The notes beneath the pieces are model-generated. The model was not told the origin of the DNA, made no database searches, and saw nothing but the letters and a program-made list of their open reading frames with translations. Shown piece after piece: positions 1 to 13,375 of a stretch of 64,000 nucleotides of DNA (within the stretch, counting starts at the first letter, position 1; each line of letters begins with the position of its first letter). Both the position numbers and the translations under genes were made by a program. Origin of the DNA: Epiperipatus broadwayi. Its lineage: Eukaryota > Onychophora > Udeonychophora > Euonychophora > Peripatidae. The DNA lies in contig JAQFVV010006737.1 of NCBI GenBank assembly GCA_028023455.1, forward strand, positions 62,001 to 126,000. Reading direction: 5' to 3'.

Positions 1-825
1 CATATCTATAGATAGGATCAATTCTTACATACAGCAATATGTTGGTAGTTTCTATATTTCATTTTTAAAACAGTTTGTTTACATATGGTAATCATTTTTA
101 TTATGGAAACATCAATCCGAATTTGAATACTATAATTTACTTTTTCCATCTTTTAACAAGTATGCGATAATTTTGTCCAGTTTTTTGGATAATTATAATC
201 CTTTCTACTCCATTATTTTTGTGGTTATTAAGCAAATAGTTTCAAAATAAATAATATATATAAATAAAAGAACTTAGATTTTGTTCTATGTAAGTCAGAA
301 TGTCAGAGTATATTTGAATCATTTAGTCCTATTTATAACCTCTTATAATTGACATGATCAAAGCACTGGTTACATTCTTTATTCACTTTTATACTGAAAT
401 TAATCTGTGTTTCACAATTAAAGTCTCTTTTACAATAATAATAATAAGATAAAAAATATTTATAGTCATTACATAAAAAAAATAAACACAGTAACAGACA
501 CATCTAGGACATCAAATATTCATGTGTATTGTTTATAATCTATTATTTATTAATGTGATAAATAAAATATATAGAATAGGAAAGCAATAATGATTTTATC
601 AAAATTACAAACTTTATTACCTACATGCCTTTTAAATGAATAAATTTAATATATAATTTTAAGTTGCAATAATAATAACGTATTTTTTGCTTTGATATTT
701 CATTATCATAGCAATCTATTTCAATTATCTTAGGCTAATACATTACCTATTAAACTTAACTAATAATAATAATAAAAATATGTTGTTGACATTCCACCAA
801 ATACTTACATTACACCAAATTTTGA

Positions 826-870
826 TTGACACAATATATATATAAGGTAATCATATATATATTGTGTCAA
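826..870. repeat. TA-cored palindrome
   Basis: The left arm TTGACACAATATATATA (826-842) is the exact reverse complement of 854-870, with an 11-base spacer. The spacer motif aaggtaatca recurs about 55 bases downstream, suggesting a local copying event. It is followed directly by a (TA)n tract. Confidence 0.85.
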
Positions 871-1084
871 TATATATATTTATATATATATATATATATA
901 TATATAAATCATAAATATAAGGTAATCAATTAAAACTTATTCTATAATTTAAATAATTGTTAAACACTTAAAGACAATTGATAAATCTTATGTAAATAAA
1001 ACATGCATTTTGTATGATTAATGTTTAACATTACTTACATATTATTAATAATTTCAATTGGTTATGTATTTATAATTTTATTTG

Positions 1085-1115
<31 letters not shown>

Positions 1116-1301
1116 TAAATATTAATCGCACAATGTTGGAAGAAACAAAAAAATATTCCACTCTCCAGTACAATCACAATATTATTAACTTATAATTACA
1201 TAATATGTCTGTCTTTCTCTGGTTGTTCTAAGCAATTATAAATAAATGATGTTGTAGTTGCATTAGGTTGTTATATTGTTAGGGTAAGGATAGTTTTTAA
1301 A

Positions 1302-1304
<3 letters not shown>

Positions 1305-1372
<68 letters not shown>
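1305..1372. repeat. (TA)n microsatellite
   Basis: Uninterrupted dinucleotide TA array of about 68 bases. Confidence 0.95.
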
Positions 1373-1374
<2 letters not shown>

Positions 1375-2244
1375 ATGTTTAACAGACATGTTATTACCTC
1401 AAATTGTTTCTAGTGAATAACAAAACTGTGTTATTACATAACACATATATTGATTTTTAAATGATACTGCAGACAATTTTCGTAAAAGAGCCAGATACAA
1501 TTTATTGAGACATATTGTGTATGTACTTCTTTTATACCACTATCAATAATTATTTATGATTTCATGATGCAACATAGTAAAATTCTATGACATAACATAT
1601 CTGGGTGAAGTAAATGTGGAAAGCTGTATAAACTGTAATCGTGCTTAAATTATTTTTAGCTAAATGCCCCTTATACAGAAAAAAACAAGATAATGACAAC
1701 AAAAAATGAAATGAGCTTTTAAAGTAAATTATCAATGCAAAAAATCTTCATAAATTAATATTACATTTTTTTAATAAGTTAAAATAAAATTTAAATTGTT
1801 TCTATCATAAAAATGACTATTTAAAATAATATATATTTATTAACAAAATTCAATAGACCTAATGAAAAATATCAAACGTTCATTAACCCACTAACACATT
1901 TTCTATTAACCTCTAGCAACAGTTTGGATTACATTTTCAACATTTTATTTTAACAAATTTCCCTTTTAACATCATCATAATTATTATCATTTTCAACCAA
2001 TATCAATCCATTGCAGGATGAAGGTATCTCAAAAGTTTAATCCATCTTCTCTGATCTTTAGCCTTTCTTCTTAACATCACCTCAACTATTACAAATTCAA
2101 TCTCATTCTTTACTTCATACACAATCTCATTTGTATTTGAAGTCTAATAGTTTTTCTTTCAAAAATTAACATTGATAGTGCTCAATGACATTTCATCAAG
2201 ACATTGGGAAATAAGCAAAAATAACACATGTATAACCCCAAAAC

Positions 2245-2248
<4 letters not shown>

Positions 2249-2286
<38 letters not shown>
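2249..2286. repeat. (TA)n microsatellite
   Basis: Uninterrupted TA array of about 38 bases followed by a short (CA)n run. Confidence 0.9.
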
Positions 2287-2293
<7 letters not shown>

Positions 2294-2950
2294 TTAAATA
2301 GTTGTTAGAGTTAAGATGAAAGATGCACTGATAAAAATAGTAAACTTGAAAACATATATGGTCATACAAATAATTGTAGGCTTTTCACAAAGTGCTTAAA
2401 TGTGGGATAGTAAAAATTATCACACTGTCAATATAGACATGGACAGTCAATTATTAAGATCACTATGACAATATAGATTTAGTATTCATTAACACAGATT
2501 CAAAATGTAAAGTTGGTCTAGGGATAACTTCTTATTTGTTAAATGATTAGTAATAATGATTAATATATTTTTTTATAAAATTGTTTGTTTCAATGTTGTG
2601 AAAGCAGAAAGTTTGACATCTGTAAATAAAACTATAATATTTTAATATCTAAAAATACTCTACAGATAATGTAGACATATATAAGAAATTTTAAGTTAGG
2701 CTAACTGATTAGTGCTGATTTAATACAAAAAATGCATTTTGGGAATTATTTCTTTATTTTACATGTCTTTTATCATATGTATTGAGAATGTATTATGAAA
2801 TAGAAGATTGTAATACATGAAGTTAAGTCTAAGTATATCTTTAAAAATGTACATATGAAAGTAAATTCTAGCGTGTTATGTATGTTTTATCAAAAGTTGT
2901 GTTTAGTGAGAAATATTGATCTGATTGTTTGTCCTGATGGATGGTGCGAT

Positions 2951-3052
2951 ATAAAAGAGCTAAGATAAAATTGAATATATATATATGATACTGCAAATAA
3001 TATAAAAGAGCTAAGATAAAATTGAATATATATATATGATACTGCAAATAAT
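2951..3052. repeat. 51-bp tandem duplication
   Basis: A 51-base unit beginning ataaaagagctaagataaaa occurs twice head to tail (starts 2951 and 3002) with no visible differences. It includes a short TA run, and identity suggests a recent duplication. Confidence 0.9.
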
Positions 3053-4050
3053 TGTGTGATTATTGTTATTTGATATTATATTTTATCGCAGATGCTTCTA
3101 CTAATGTGATATAAATTTTAATTTTTTTAAAAAAAAGTTTTCAGTTATGTATTTTTTTTTAATTTAATAATTTTTTAATTTTTTCCAGCAAAGTGAACAC
3201 TTTAATAAAAGATAATTTTTAAATTTAAAAACATCAACATATTTAACTTAATTTATATGCAAATGTATTGCTGCTATTTTTTATTCACATTTTCTTAATT
3301 ATGAGAAAACATAATTTAATTATTTGGGTCAAAAATTACTTTGTTTGTTGTTGCAAAGTAACTCAAAATAACAAATATCAATTAGTTGAGTTATTATTTA
3401 CCATTACAGATATCAATATCATATTTTTATTGTCAAAACATATTAATGCAACATTTTATATGTATTTATTATAGCTAGTTGATAAACATAGTGTATTTTA
3501 GTGTAAAGGTTCTCTCTCCAAACTTTTTGCTATGACATCTCAAAATCAATACATGTGTTACATAGTAAAATAGTTTACTTATTTATGACCATAAGTTTAA
3601 GACACTAGCATGTCTCAATAATATGTTGTGACATTAAATTTGGCATGTGATTTGTATTATAACCTGCATATAAATAAATGCTATTGAAATGTCTGAAGTG
3701 ATTCAAACTGTCTATGTTAATCATACCAATAATCACAAAAATGTTGTAAAATAGTTTTCAAAATTGTATGATGATAAAAAAACAATATCATTGAAGAATC
3801 ATAAAAATACTGAACATACTCTCTCATTTTATATTGTAACTCATACACAAGATAGGATAGTGTCTAAAATATTTACGATTAAACTCTCTAACATCTTTGT
3901 TCAATATGAGATGGCATTGCAGTTAAATTGAAGAGATAAAAATCTTCACTGGGCATATTTTGAATATTTATTCACATTGAGGCCTATCCTTTTATAATGC
4001 ATGAGGGTTAAAATAAGTTTCTTTTTTCAAAAGTTATGTATATATATATA

Positions 4051-4154
4051 TAATAAATTAATGTATTTTAATATATATATATATGAATATTATATATATA
4101 TGTAATAAATTAATGTATTTTAATATATATATATATGAATATTATATATATATG
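4051..4154. repeat. 52-bp tandem duplication with TA runs
   Basis: A unit starting taataaattaatgtatttta is present at 4051 and again at 4103. The second copy runs into a (TG)n stretch at about 4154-4170. Confidence 0.85.
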
Positions 4155-4365
4155 TGTGTGTGTGTGTGTGCAAAAAAATCTAGTGATATATCACAAGACT
4201 ATTTAACAAGCTTGTAATGCAAATATTATCTAATGAGCTTTCCAATAGCTCTTAACTGAGAAAGCTAAAAGCAGAAACCTATCTGGGGTTGGGGATATTC
4301 TCAAAAACTATTTAAGAGCAGTTGGCGAGCTCATTATATTATATAAATATATATATATATATAAT

Positions 4366-4872
4366 CACAGACTTTCAAGCTCTATATAGCTATTCATTAC
4401 ATTCTATACAGCTGATACACATGACCAGGTAAATGTGAAAAAGATCAATGATCTTCAATTTATATATTTTGTGCTGAATCAGCATTCATTAGTTGACCCA
4501 GATCATAATCATATATATACAGTTTTGAGTTTATATTAGAATAACAAATATTCAAACTTAAATTCATCATGATATGATCATAATATTGGCATCAACAAGA
4601 GCTTTGAGCATTCCATCATCATGGCTGGCCAAACAGTTGGAAGGTGGACACAATTGAAGCATATCACTAAAGTTTGAAGATATGTTATCTTAATATAAAC
4701 TGAGAAATATATATATATATGTAGGTGTGGGAGATTATGATCTGTACCAATTGATGAGTCCAGGTTCAGCACAAAATATGTATATTGGAGATCATTTAAT
4801 TTTTCACATGTATGTGATCATGTATATAAATTGTATAGAATAAAATGGATATCTGCAGGGTGCTTGGAAGTC
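4366..4872. repeat. FB1 family inverted pair (foldback repeat)
   Basis: Two diverged inverted arms of roughly 190-200 bases (about 4366-4560 and 4672-4872) flank a ~110-base centre. Shared landmarks in opposite orientation include acagactttcaagc versus gcttggaagtctg, tgctgaatcagc versus caggttcagca, and agtttatatt versus aatataaact. The same sequence family recurs at 5690-5960, 13376-13795, 14167-14340 and 60156-60345. No transposase is encoded, so it could be a foldback/MITE-type DNA element or a SINE found in inverted pairs. Confidence 0.65.
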
Positions 4873-4910
4873 TGAGTTCAAATCTCTTCTAATTCTATTA
4901 AGCTCAATAT

Positions 4911-4984
4911 AGATAAAATATCTGTATTTAAACGTTATATATATATATATATATATATAACGTTTAAATACAGATATTTTATCT
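4911..4984. repeat. Perfect TA-cored palindrome
   Basis: Arms of 27 bases (4911-4937 and 4958-4984) are exact reverse complements around a ~20-base (TA)n core. A further TA array lies at about 4994-5022. The sequence can form a long hairpin. Confidence 0.95.
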
Positions 4985-4987
4985 ATT

Positions 4988-5027
<40 letters not shown>

Positions 5028-5689
5028 GAAGATTGATATAAATGATATATCTTTTGGATTCTTCCTCATATAATTTTTACACAAGTCATCAATGGTATGA
5101 TTAATTTAATATTATAAACATGGTTTTAGAGGCACTGTGAACATTCATTTATGACAAGATTAAAATTCTATCAAGAGAAAAAAATAAACATATGAAATTG
5201 AAAAAATGAAAGTCCGAAAGTATTCAAATGAATGTGATTTTTCTAAAAAAAAAAAAAAATCAAATAGAATGATGTTTGCACATGTCATCATGATTGTGAC
5301 AATCTGTGAGAAGCCATTGAAATACTTAAGAGCCCAAAATTTATCAACAATTGCAAACTTTCTTCTATTTGGAAATTAAAAAAAAAACAACATTATTCTG
5401 AATACTTTCTGACGTTTATTTTTTTTTTTCAATTTTATATACTTATTTTTTCTGTTTATGGAACTATAACATTGTTATAAATCAATACTTGCAACAGATC
5501 TACAACCATTTTATAGTATTCTCTTCATCACCCAGTTATTGGCTTGTATGACCAAGTCAGAACATTATTGCCAATATACTTATAATAAAATTATTAATGG
5601 ATGAACTTAAAAGATATATCAATATCATATATATATATATATATATATATATAATGTCTATACTGAACTTAATGTAATTAGAAGCGCAG
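4985..5689. other. AT-rich intergenic DNA
   Basis: Nothing recognised apart from (TA)n tracts at about 4994-5022 and 5627-5653 and A/T homopolymers. Confidence 0.65.
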
Positions 5690-5960
5690 AATTTCTAGCT
5701 CCCTACAGCTATCCATTCCATCTGATATAATCAATACAGACAGTCACATACATGTGAAAAGGAGAAATAATTTCCAATATAATATTCATTGCTGAATCAG
5801 CACTCATCAGTTTGTCCAAATCATCATCATCCTTGTATATATGATTCGTTCTCAGTTTATATTAAGATACGAATCCAAATCATCATCATCCTTGTATATA
5901 TGATTCGTTCTCAGTTTATATTAAGATAGCAAATCTTCAAACTTTAATGGGCATACTTTA
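5690..5960 (-). repeat. FB1 family single copy with internal 59-bp duplication
   Basis: It matches the left arms of the FB1 pairs, with landmarks cacatacatgtgaaaa, gctgaatcagcactcatcag and ctcagtttatattaag. A unit starting tccaaatcatcatcatcc is duplicated exactly with a 59-base period (starts 5815 and 5874), so the family copy itself has grown by tandem duplication. No inverted partner is seen nearby. Confidence 0.65.
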
Positions 5961-6677
5961 ATCTTTCCATCCTCCAATTCTTCAGACATCCATATCATTG
6001 AAAATCTAATGATGGAATGTACAAAGACCTTGTTGATTCCAACATTTATTGTCTTATATATTTAAACAAATTTAATATCTAATGTATTACAAATGTTTTT
6101 TTTTTCAAACAACAAACATTATGGAGTTTAGATATTACATTAACTGATGAAATAAACTTCAATAATCAGATTGCAAATTTGAAATATTCATATCATAAAT
6201 CATGATATATAACTTTAAATTAATTATAAACATTAAATATATCAATATTTTACTGACATCAAATTTGTTACTGCATTCATAGACTTTGTAAATATTTTAA
6301 AACACATGTACATGTAACTATTAATGTTAAATTAAATAACATTTATCAGTTCAAGGAATGATACTTATAATTTAAGATATGTCAATTTTTTTAGGTATAT
6401 GAATTGGACAACATAAAATTGCTGATTCAGTGAAAATGTGTTATAGAGAAGGTTTACATTTCATTGCCTTTGGATAGGTTGTTGTAAAACATGTGAGATT
6501 TAATTTGATGTTAGTAATTAAATATAAGCAGATATTGTTATAACATGTTTTGTAAAAATCTATATGAAAATTTATAGCACTTGTCATTATAAAAAATTTA
6601 ATTCTAAAATCCATTAATACACTTCTTTATAAGATATGAAAAATTGTATTGTAACTGAATATAAGAATATAGAATAG

Positions 6678-6678
<1 letters not shown>
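5961..6678. other. AT-rich intergenic DNA
   Basis: No gene, RNA or mobile element recognised. Confidence 0.6.
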
Positions 6679-6715
<37 letters not shown>

Positions 6716-6808
6716 ATATATATATCATTAAAAGTCAATCAACATCTAGACAATTCCAACATCAATAACAATCAACAATTTCAAACTGTTGTCAAGGCAA
6801 CCTCCTTT

Positions 6809-6845
<37 letters not shown>

Positions 6846-6849
6846 TAAC

Positions 6850-6883
<34 letters not shown>
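6679..6883 (-). repeat. B-family repeat embedded in (TA)n arrays
   Basis: A B-family core at 6727-6814 (landmarks caacaatttcaaactg and ttgtcaaggcaacctcc) is bounded on both sides by (TA)n arrays at 6679-6725 and 6814-6841, with another at 6855-6883. Other copies are at 8230-8320, 8717-8890, 37363-37445 and 41498-41655. The recurring junction of the family with TA arrays suggests that the element ends in a TA-rich tail or targets such tracts. Confidence 0.65.
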
Positions 6884-6885
<2 letters not shown>

Positions 6886-8229
6886 CAATAAAATGATTGC
6901 TATTAACATCAGTTCATTTCTGAATAATAAGTTATTGAATGTGTCCTTACAAAATTTTTTATACTGGAAAAGTTCCTCATAAAGAATTAGTTCTTATCAA
7001 AGATATATTGACAAGTCAATAATACTTTAAACTATTGAGCTGATTTTTAATTTATTAATCAAATAATATAATTAAGACATAAATGGTATATTATCAAAAT
7101 AGTAGAATGAACAATGATTATTATTTAATGAATAAAAAAAAACAAATTTGGAATAAATGCAATAGAATAAATAAAGTTCCTAGTAAATATAAAAAAGCAA
7201 TTTATAAAATGTTGATATACTTATTACTCCTTTTATTAAGTTTGTTATTCATTTTATTTATTTATTTGGAAAACAATAAGAAAATAATTTAATATTATAA
7301 TTTTTTTACATGAACAATATTAAGCAAAAACTGTAAAATGTATTAAATAAAATATAAAAAAAATTAAAATTAATACAATATATTAGAAACACATATTATT
7401 TAGTATAATAGAAGAAATGCAATAAAACAACTTGTACCAGTTAAATTCAATGAACTTTTTGTATTTACATATTAAATAATATTGGACCATTATAACTAAG
7501 CTGCCTCAGATTGTAAGAATTAAAAAAAATTGGTATAGTTAGTAGATATGTAAAAGTTAATCATGAATTTATACCGAAATATCTAGAATCTAAGCAAGAT
7601 ATTCTAAAATTAATACCAAGAATTACTATATATGATATAAATAAACAACATTTAATGCTGATATTAGATATAATATACCGCAGTCACTTAAATCTTGGTT
7701 TACATCATTATTAACATTATATTATAATCTCATTCTTAGTTTTATATCAATGATTATTTCTACAGTATATATATACAATATACAAAAGGATAATATATAA
7801 TATATAAAATATAATATTTTCAATGATTTATAAATACTCGCACCAATATGATAAATTCTTTCATATAATAATACTTTTATAATCCTTTTTAATATTTATG
7901 TTCTCATTATTATAAATATTATTCGCATTTCCTCAAAACAAATTTTTATATTCTAAATTTTTTTGTAGATTTTTATATTCTAAATTTCTCTGTAAAGACA
8001 AATTTAATATTTACATTTCTGAAATTAATATAAAGAGAAATTTAGAATATAAATACACAGAAATTTGGAATATAAAAATTCTGAGAAAATATTAATAATA
8101 TTTTTTTTTTATAATGGAAACATAAATGTTAAAAGAAAGACTATGAAAGTAGATATTATATTTTAAAATGCATGTTGATTGTTATTTATAAATTATTACA
8201 AATATTATGTCTTAAGTATTGTATATTAT
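6884..8229. other. AT-rich intergenic DNA
   Basis: No recognised gene. A 69-codon frame at 7083-7292 is dominated by K, N, L and I as expected by chance in such DNA. Repeated ttctaaattt words occur in both orientations at 7950-8070. Confidence 0.6.
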
Positions 8230-8890
8230 ATATCATTAAAAACAGTGAATACTTAGACAATCCCAATATTAATAACAATTTCAAACTGTTGTCAAGGCAA
8301 CCTTCTTTTAATAATAAACTTGTATTATTCATTCAAATGAATGTAAATGATTATTAAAATTAGAAGTGCGATTATAATATAATATGAATAAGGATGTGAA
8401 AAACAAACAATCAATATTTAAAAATGTATGCACAGAAGAATAGTATGAATTATTAGTAATGCATTAATTTATTTATTTAAATAACGTGTATTATACAATG
8501 AATTCTATCCAAAACAATAATAAGTATCTTGATTTTTTAAAAAAATAAACAGATGAAGATTTTGCAAAGTAGAACATTTATTATTTGTAACAACAATATT
8601 GAAATTATTATTAGTTGTAAAGGAATTGAATTATTTATATATGCTTCATGAATATAAGTTGAAAAATTCAAAGGAATTTTTAAATGAGAAGTTTTTAACA
8701 ATTTTTAGTAAGTAGACCTTTGTGGTCAAGTTGCAATCCTTAGTGACTATATAAATATATGAATCATTAATAGAGGTGCGATTCCATCTCTATTGCTAAA
8801 AGGAGGTTACCTTGACAACAGTTTGAAATTCTTGAGTGTTATCTATATTGAGATTGTCTAAGTGTTGAATGGTTTCTACTGGTTATGTAT
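8230..8890. repeat. B-C-B composite: inverted B repeats around C segment
   Basis: A B copy in minus orientation (8230-8320) and a longer B copy in plus orientation (8717-8890) flank a central segment C (about 8330-8640). C is homologous to 11255-11537, sharing the words gtgaaaaacaaacaa, aataacrtgtattata and acagatgaagat. This is the structure of a non-autonomous element with long terminal inverted repeats and no coding capacity. The arms share aggttaccttgacaacag, near-complementary to ctgttgtcaaggcaacct. Confidence 0.6.
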
Positions 8891-11181
8891 ATATAAATAT
8901 GTGCACAGATAAATGTATATTGCATTATTAATTTTAAAATTATGTTAAAAGTACTTTAAAACTAAATATTTCTTTTATTAACATTTGTAAAGGTATTTTA
9001 GGTTAAGTGGATGAAATGATATTATTTTAGAAAATATAATTAAACTCTTATAAACAGATCTTCTAATTAAAAAGACAAATATCTGATATAATTTAATCAA
9101 AACATTGTCTGTTATTTTGGATATATCCTACAAAGCTATTTTTTTTATAAATGCTGCTATGGGACAAATAATTCAAGGACTATAATAAAGTTTAAGAGTT
9201 ATCTATCACCAATATTTAAATAAATGGATTGAAACAACAGATAATGGAAAGTAATTTTGCTAATAGGACAGCTCAGTGAATTATAAATAGGAATTATAAT
9301 TTATTGCACTTATAATGCTTTGATATTTCTTTGACTGTGCTTTGATTGATTATTATGCTGCAATCATACTTATTATTGTGATTTGTGTTTAAATATCATG
9401 GATGATTAGAGAATCCACCATCTGCTCTACTCTGGTCAAACCATCAGCATGCAAGCTGAAAGTCCATTGTGAAGTATGGACAAGCAGCTGTCAAACAATA
9501 TAGAAGCCATCTTAAAAAGTGTTTTGTCCAGTTTATACATGAACTATATGCCACCCCTAAACTTCAACAATCTTTATTGTTTGTGAGAAACCAGCCATCA
9601 GTCAACAAAAAAATATCTTCCGATGCTGACATTAAATACGAAGCTTCACAGAGGACCAAAAAGATATATCTATATTTGTACAGACTGAGTCCACTAAAAG
9701 TATACCAATATCTAAATTCAGAATTTGAACCCTTAGTGATAAAAGGGTATTGTTGTGTTGAATATATATTATTATAACTGTCTAATAATAAAGTTAGATA
9801 TTTAACCTCCGACATTTAATCAATACTGAAATTATTTTATAAATTATTATTACTCATTTTATATAAAATTAAATGTTTATACATTAGTATGGCAAGAGAT
9901 TGCTATTGCTTATTAGTCAAGCCATATTACAGTTGGCATAAATCTAAAAAGCAAAATAGTTCTTGCAAAGAAATTAGCATATTATTGCAAACCCTCCCCA
10001 GTCTCATAAAAGCTTATTTTGTATGCTAAAACCAGATGTAATAATGATTAACATTTCCACTACCATAATTATAAAAATTATAAAATAGTAATTTAAACAT
10101 TAACATTCTTAATACAGAATAATTATCTTTGGATAGTATAAAACAAGTTGCACAGACAGATTTAATAAATGAAGTAAGTTTATCTGTTTATGTCTTTTAA
10201 ATAGTTCGAATAGTTTATAGTTTTAAGGTAAATACCCTTCAACTTTGAGAATAAGCAAGCATGAGAAAAGATAATTGTTTTAAAGTTACTTGAGTTAATA
10301 ATACATTTCTTTCTATCTATTTGGTGTATGTACAATGTTTGTCTATACGTATAGTTTGCTTATTCATAAGTGAGTATAATATCATTTAATCTAACAGTCA
10401 CTCCACCTAGCATTCTTAGTTTAAGCAGTAGTGTGTGGTAATTGCACATTTCTACTGTATTACATATGCTATATTTTTGATTCATAAATGAGTGTGATAT
10501 TGTTTGCATTGGCTAATCACTTGCTTTCATTAACTTACTTTGATCAGTATTATATTTTTTCATAAATGAGTGTAATAGACGTGCTATTTACTGACTGTCA
10601 CATTTACTTAATTATTGTTTAGTTGTTTACCAGCACTACAGCCTGAAATGATTGATAATAGTTTATACTTATAGCGTTTCGTTAAATGTATACTTATTAA
10701 GGCTTGCAATGTAAGATGACTGATTGTATTAATAATTAATAGTGATAGTCTGTGCAATACAATTATATTTGTCCAGAGATAATTAAAATATATTGTATTG
10801 TATATTATCTGTGCATAGTAATACAAATAGAACCAATAAATCTTTAACTGTATTCTTTGTCTTCAAAATTGATAGAGCAGTACAATAAAATAATGTTATT
10901 ATTCTAAATTTAATCCTGGGTAAAATAACTAATAGATTGATGCTGTCTCTGGATTGTTGGCAGTTATATTATCATTTGTGTTGCAATAATGTGTATACAT
11001 AAATAAATTGAAATGTCTTATTATTTTTAGCATTTGTGAGTATTTGCAATCAAAAAGAGTCTCTAGCATTGAATTGATTTACCTAGTTATAAAAAAAAAA
11101 GTTGATCATGTAAATTTGAAAGGTGAAGTACACATGCAAATTATGCAAAGTGATTTTCATTTGAGCTGTACATTTTAAACC

Positions 11182-11182
<1 letters not shown>
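8891..11182. other. Intergenic DNA with one unassigned 102-codon frame
   Basis: The stretch has no recognised element. A plus-strand frame at 9469-9777 (102 codons) has more balanced composition than the chance frames elsewhere, but shows no domain I recognise, an in-frame stop just upstream, and an overlapping antisense frame (9564-9815). It could be a decayed coding fragment or chance. Repeated words tcataaatgagtgt occur near 10370, 10482 and 10560. Confidence 0.45.

Positions 11183-11238
<56 letters not shown>
11183..11238. repeat. (TA)n microsatellite
   Basis: Uninterrupted TA array of about 56 bases, lying just upstream of a C-segment repeat. Confidence 0.95.
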
Positions 11239-11242
<4 letters not shown>

Positions 11243-11254
11243 ATTATTCCTTCA

Positions 11255-11537
11255 AATTTAAATATAAATGATAGTCAAAAGTGGGAGTGAAATTATAGTA
11301 CAATATAAATAAGTATGTGAAAAACAAACAAATAAGATTTTAAAAAGTAAATGTAAATAGATAATATTAAAATTAATGGACCATTTTGGAAAGTAAAAGA
11401 CAGAAGAATATTTATTGTTTATTAATAATGTATTAATTAATTTATTTAAATAACATGTATTATACTGTAAATTCTAATCAATAAGAACCACTGCAAATTA
11501 TTTTAAAATAGACAGATGAAGATATTGAAATTAAAAC
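11255..11537 (+). repeat. C-segment repeat copy
   Basis: Diverged second copy of the central segment found at about 8330-8640. Shared words include gtgaaaaacaaacaa, gaagaatattattg-like stretches, and aaacagatgaagat. It is flanked by TA arrays on both sides instead of by B arms. Confidence 0.6.
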
Positions 11538-11549
11538 AGGTTTTATTTG

Positions 11550-11585
<36 letters not shown>

Positions 11586-11594
11586 CAAATAAAA

Positions 11595-11630
<36 letters not shown>
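11538..11630. repeat. TA-cored palindrome followed by (TA)n
   Basis: AGGTTTTATTTGTAAAT (11538-11554) is exactly repeated in inverted form at 11581-11597 around a TA core. A second TA array follows to about 11630. The arm appears to have been copied back across the TA tract. Confidence 0.9.
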
Positions 11631-11637
<7 letters not shown>

Positions 11638-13375
11638 TAGTTGTAAATGAATTACTTTTTTGTTGTATTGAATAAATAGGTTTTACTATAAATGAATATA
11701 AATTTGTTAAATCTATATATGAAAAAAAGCTGATACCTATGACCAAATGGTAGCCTACAGCCTGAATTATTTTTTAACAGTAGGTAGCCATATTTTGTTG
11801 CTTACAAATAAATTATTGCATTACTCTACCAATTTACTTAAATGCTTTCATTAACAGTTATTTTCACAATATTCCAAATCCATCTACTCTCTTTTTGAGT
11901 AATCAATGGACATTAAATACTCCTACCTAGTGTTAGCATTCACATTTCAAGATAGGTTTTAGATTTATATTAATCAATGAGTTTTTAGGACTGCCACTTA
12001 AAACTAATGTCCTTTATATAAATGCTATATTTAATTCAATTATATTATGGGAATTAAAACTTGAAATTGAAAAATATTCCAAGGTTTTAAATTAAACCTA
12101 ATTTGCTTATATAGTTATATAGATCTGGAAGCAGTTTTGTATCGATATATTTTGGTGATCAAAGTCTTATGCTAAATGTAGTCTTTCATACCTATTAGGA
12201 AGTAAACTTTAAAAGTCAGGAAATGTTTTGTTGCTGTTATCTTCCTTACCAAAAGTAGAAGGAACCTACAGTAAAAATAAATCTGAGAGCATTAAAACAT
12301 ATAGGTAATGACATAATGTTGGATGTATATAACTATGCAAGTTAGCTTGATTGTTCACAATTTAAAAAATATACATCATATATTTTAATTCCAAGCTGCT
12401 GTCTTGAATACTATAAACAAATTAAAGATTGTTGTCAGATTCATAACTACATTTGTTCTTCATTGAATCATAAATCTTCATTGATGAATGCAAAGTCAAA
12501 ATTATTTTCTCATTGATTACTTACGTTTATAGTTGATAGAGAGTCCTATTAGGGCAAAAAAAAATTATATTGCTTATTCCTATTTTAATACAATTTAGCA
12601 TTTTATAAACATTAAAAAGGTTTTTAGTATTGTGAATGTGCATTTTGGATTATTCTATAAACATAGAATGGATTAAGTTAATAAATGGAATAGTCAAAGT
12701 TGTCAATAAAATAAATAAGTTATGTTAAGATAAATAAAAGTAGAAAAATAGAATGTTATCATAAAAGTTCATACAATAATGATTCCTCCCATTTTTAAAT
12801 CATATCCATGGTCTAAAATTTGAAACTAGATAGAGGTAAACATTTTATAGGATATCATATTTTAAAGTTTTATAAATGAAATTTTCCATAACCTACCCAC
12901 ATAATTATTTAATATTGGTCAGTAAATAGGCAACTATATATATTTAACAAAATAGTAAGTATGTGAACATAATCAGAACAACTAAATAAAAGAAGGATTT
13001 TCTAGTCATAAGGCAAAAAATATTTTAATATGATACAACCATTGCTACATTAATTGGAGGAGTCATATACTGAAATGAAAAGTTTACTCTTTATTTTAAT
13101 TGTAATATGGTATACCCTTTCTTACTGGAATTTGCAGAATCATGCACAAACATGAGTCCATCTTTTACTTTTAATATTTAGTACTAATTAAAACAAGAAT
13201 GAATTTAAAATTATACTTGTGTGTATATTAGATATGCTTGAAACATTTCATCATGGATTTTTAAATCATATTAATAAAGACATATAAAAAAGATAAATAA
13301 TGCACATAAGCATTTAATAACTGAAACACATAGGCTTATTATATGTCTGTGTTTATATATGTAATATATAGGTAT
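11631..13375. other. AT-rich intergenic DNA
   Basis: No gene or element recognised on either strand. Confidence 0.6.

Larger units (their letters stand above)
1..2248. other. AT-rich intergenic DNA
   Basis: No coding frame of substance and no recognised element. It holds several (TA)n tracts (about 872-905, 1085-1112 and 1305-1372) and a palindrome at 826-870, listed separately. Short ATT/TAA triplet runs are scattered through it. Confidence 0.7.
2287..4365. other. AT-rich intergenic DNA
   Basis: No recognised gene. The longest frame (3268-3474, 68 codons) has low-complexity composition and no supporting features. The stretch contains two recent short tandem duplications (2951-3052 and 4051-4154), listed separately. 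Confidence 0.65.

Noticed and set aside
9469-9777. 102-codon plus frame as a possible gene
   Set aside because: No domain recognised, in-frame stop immediately upstream, competing antisense frame; kept only as a note in the gap entry.
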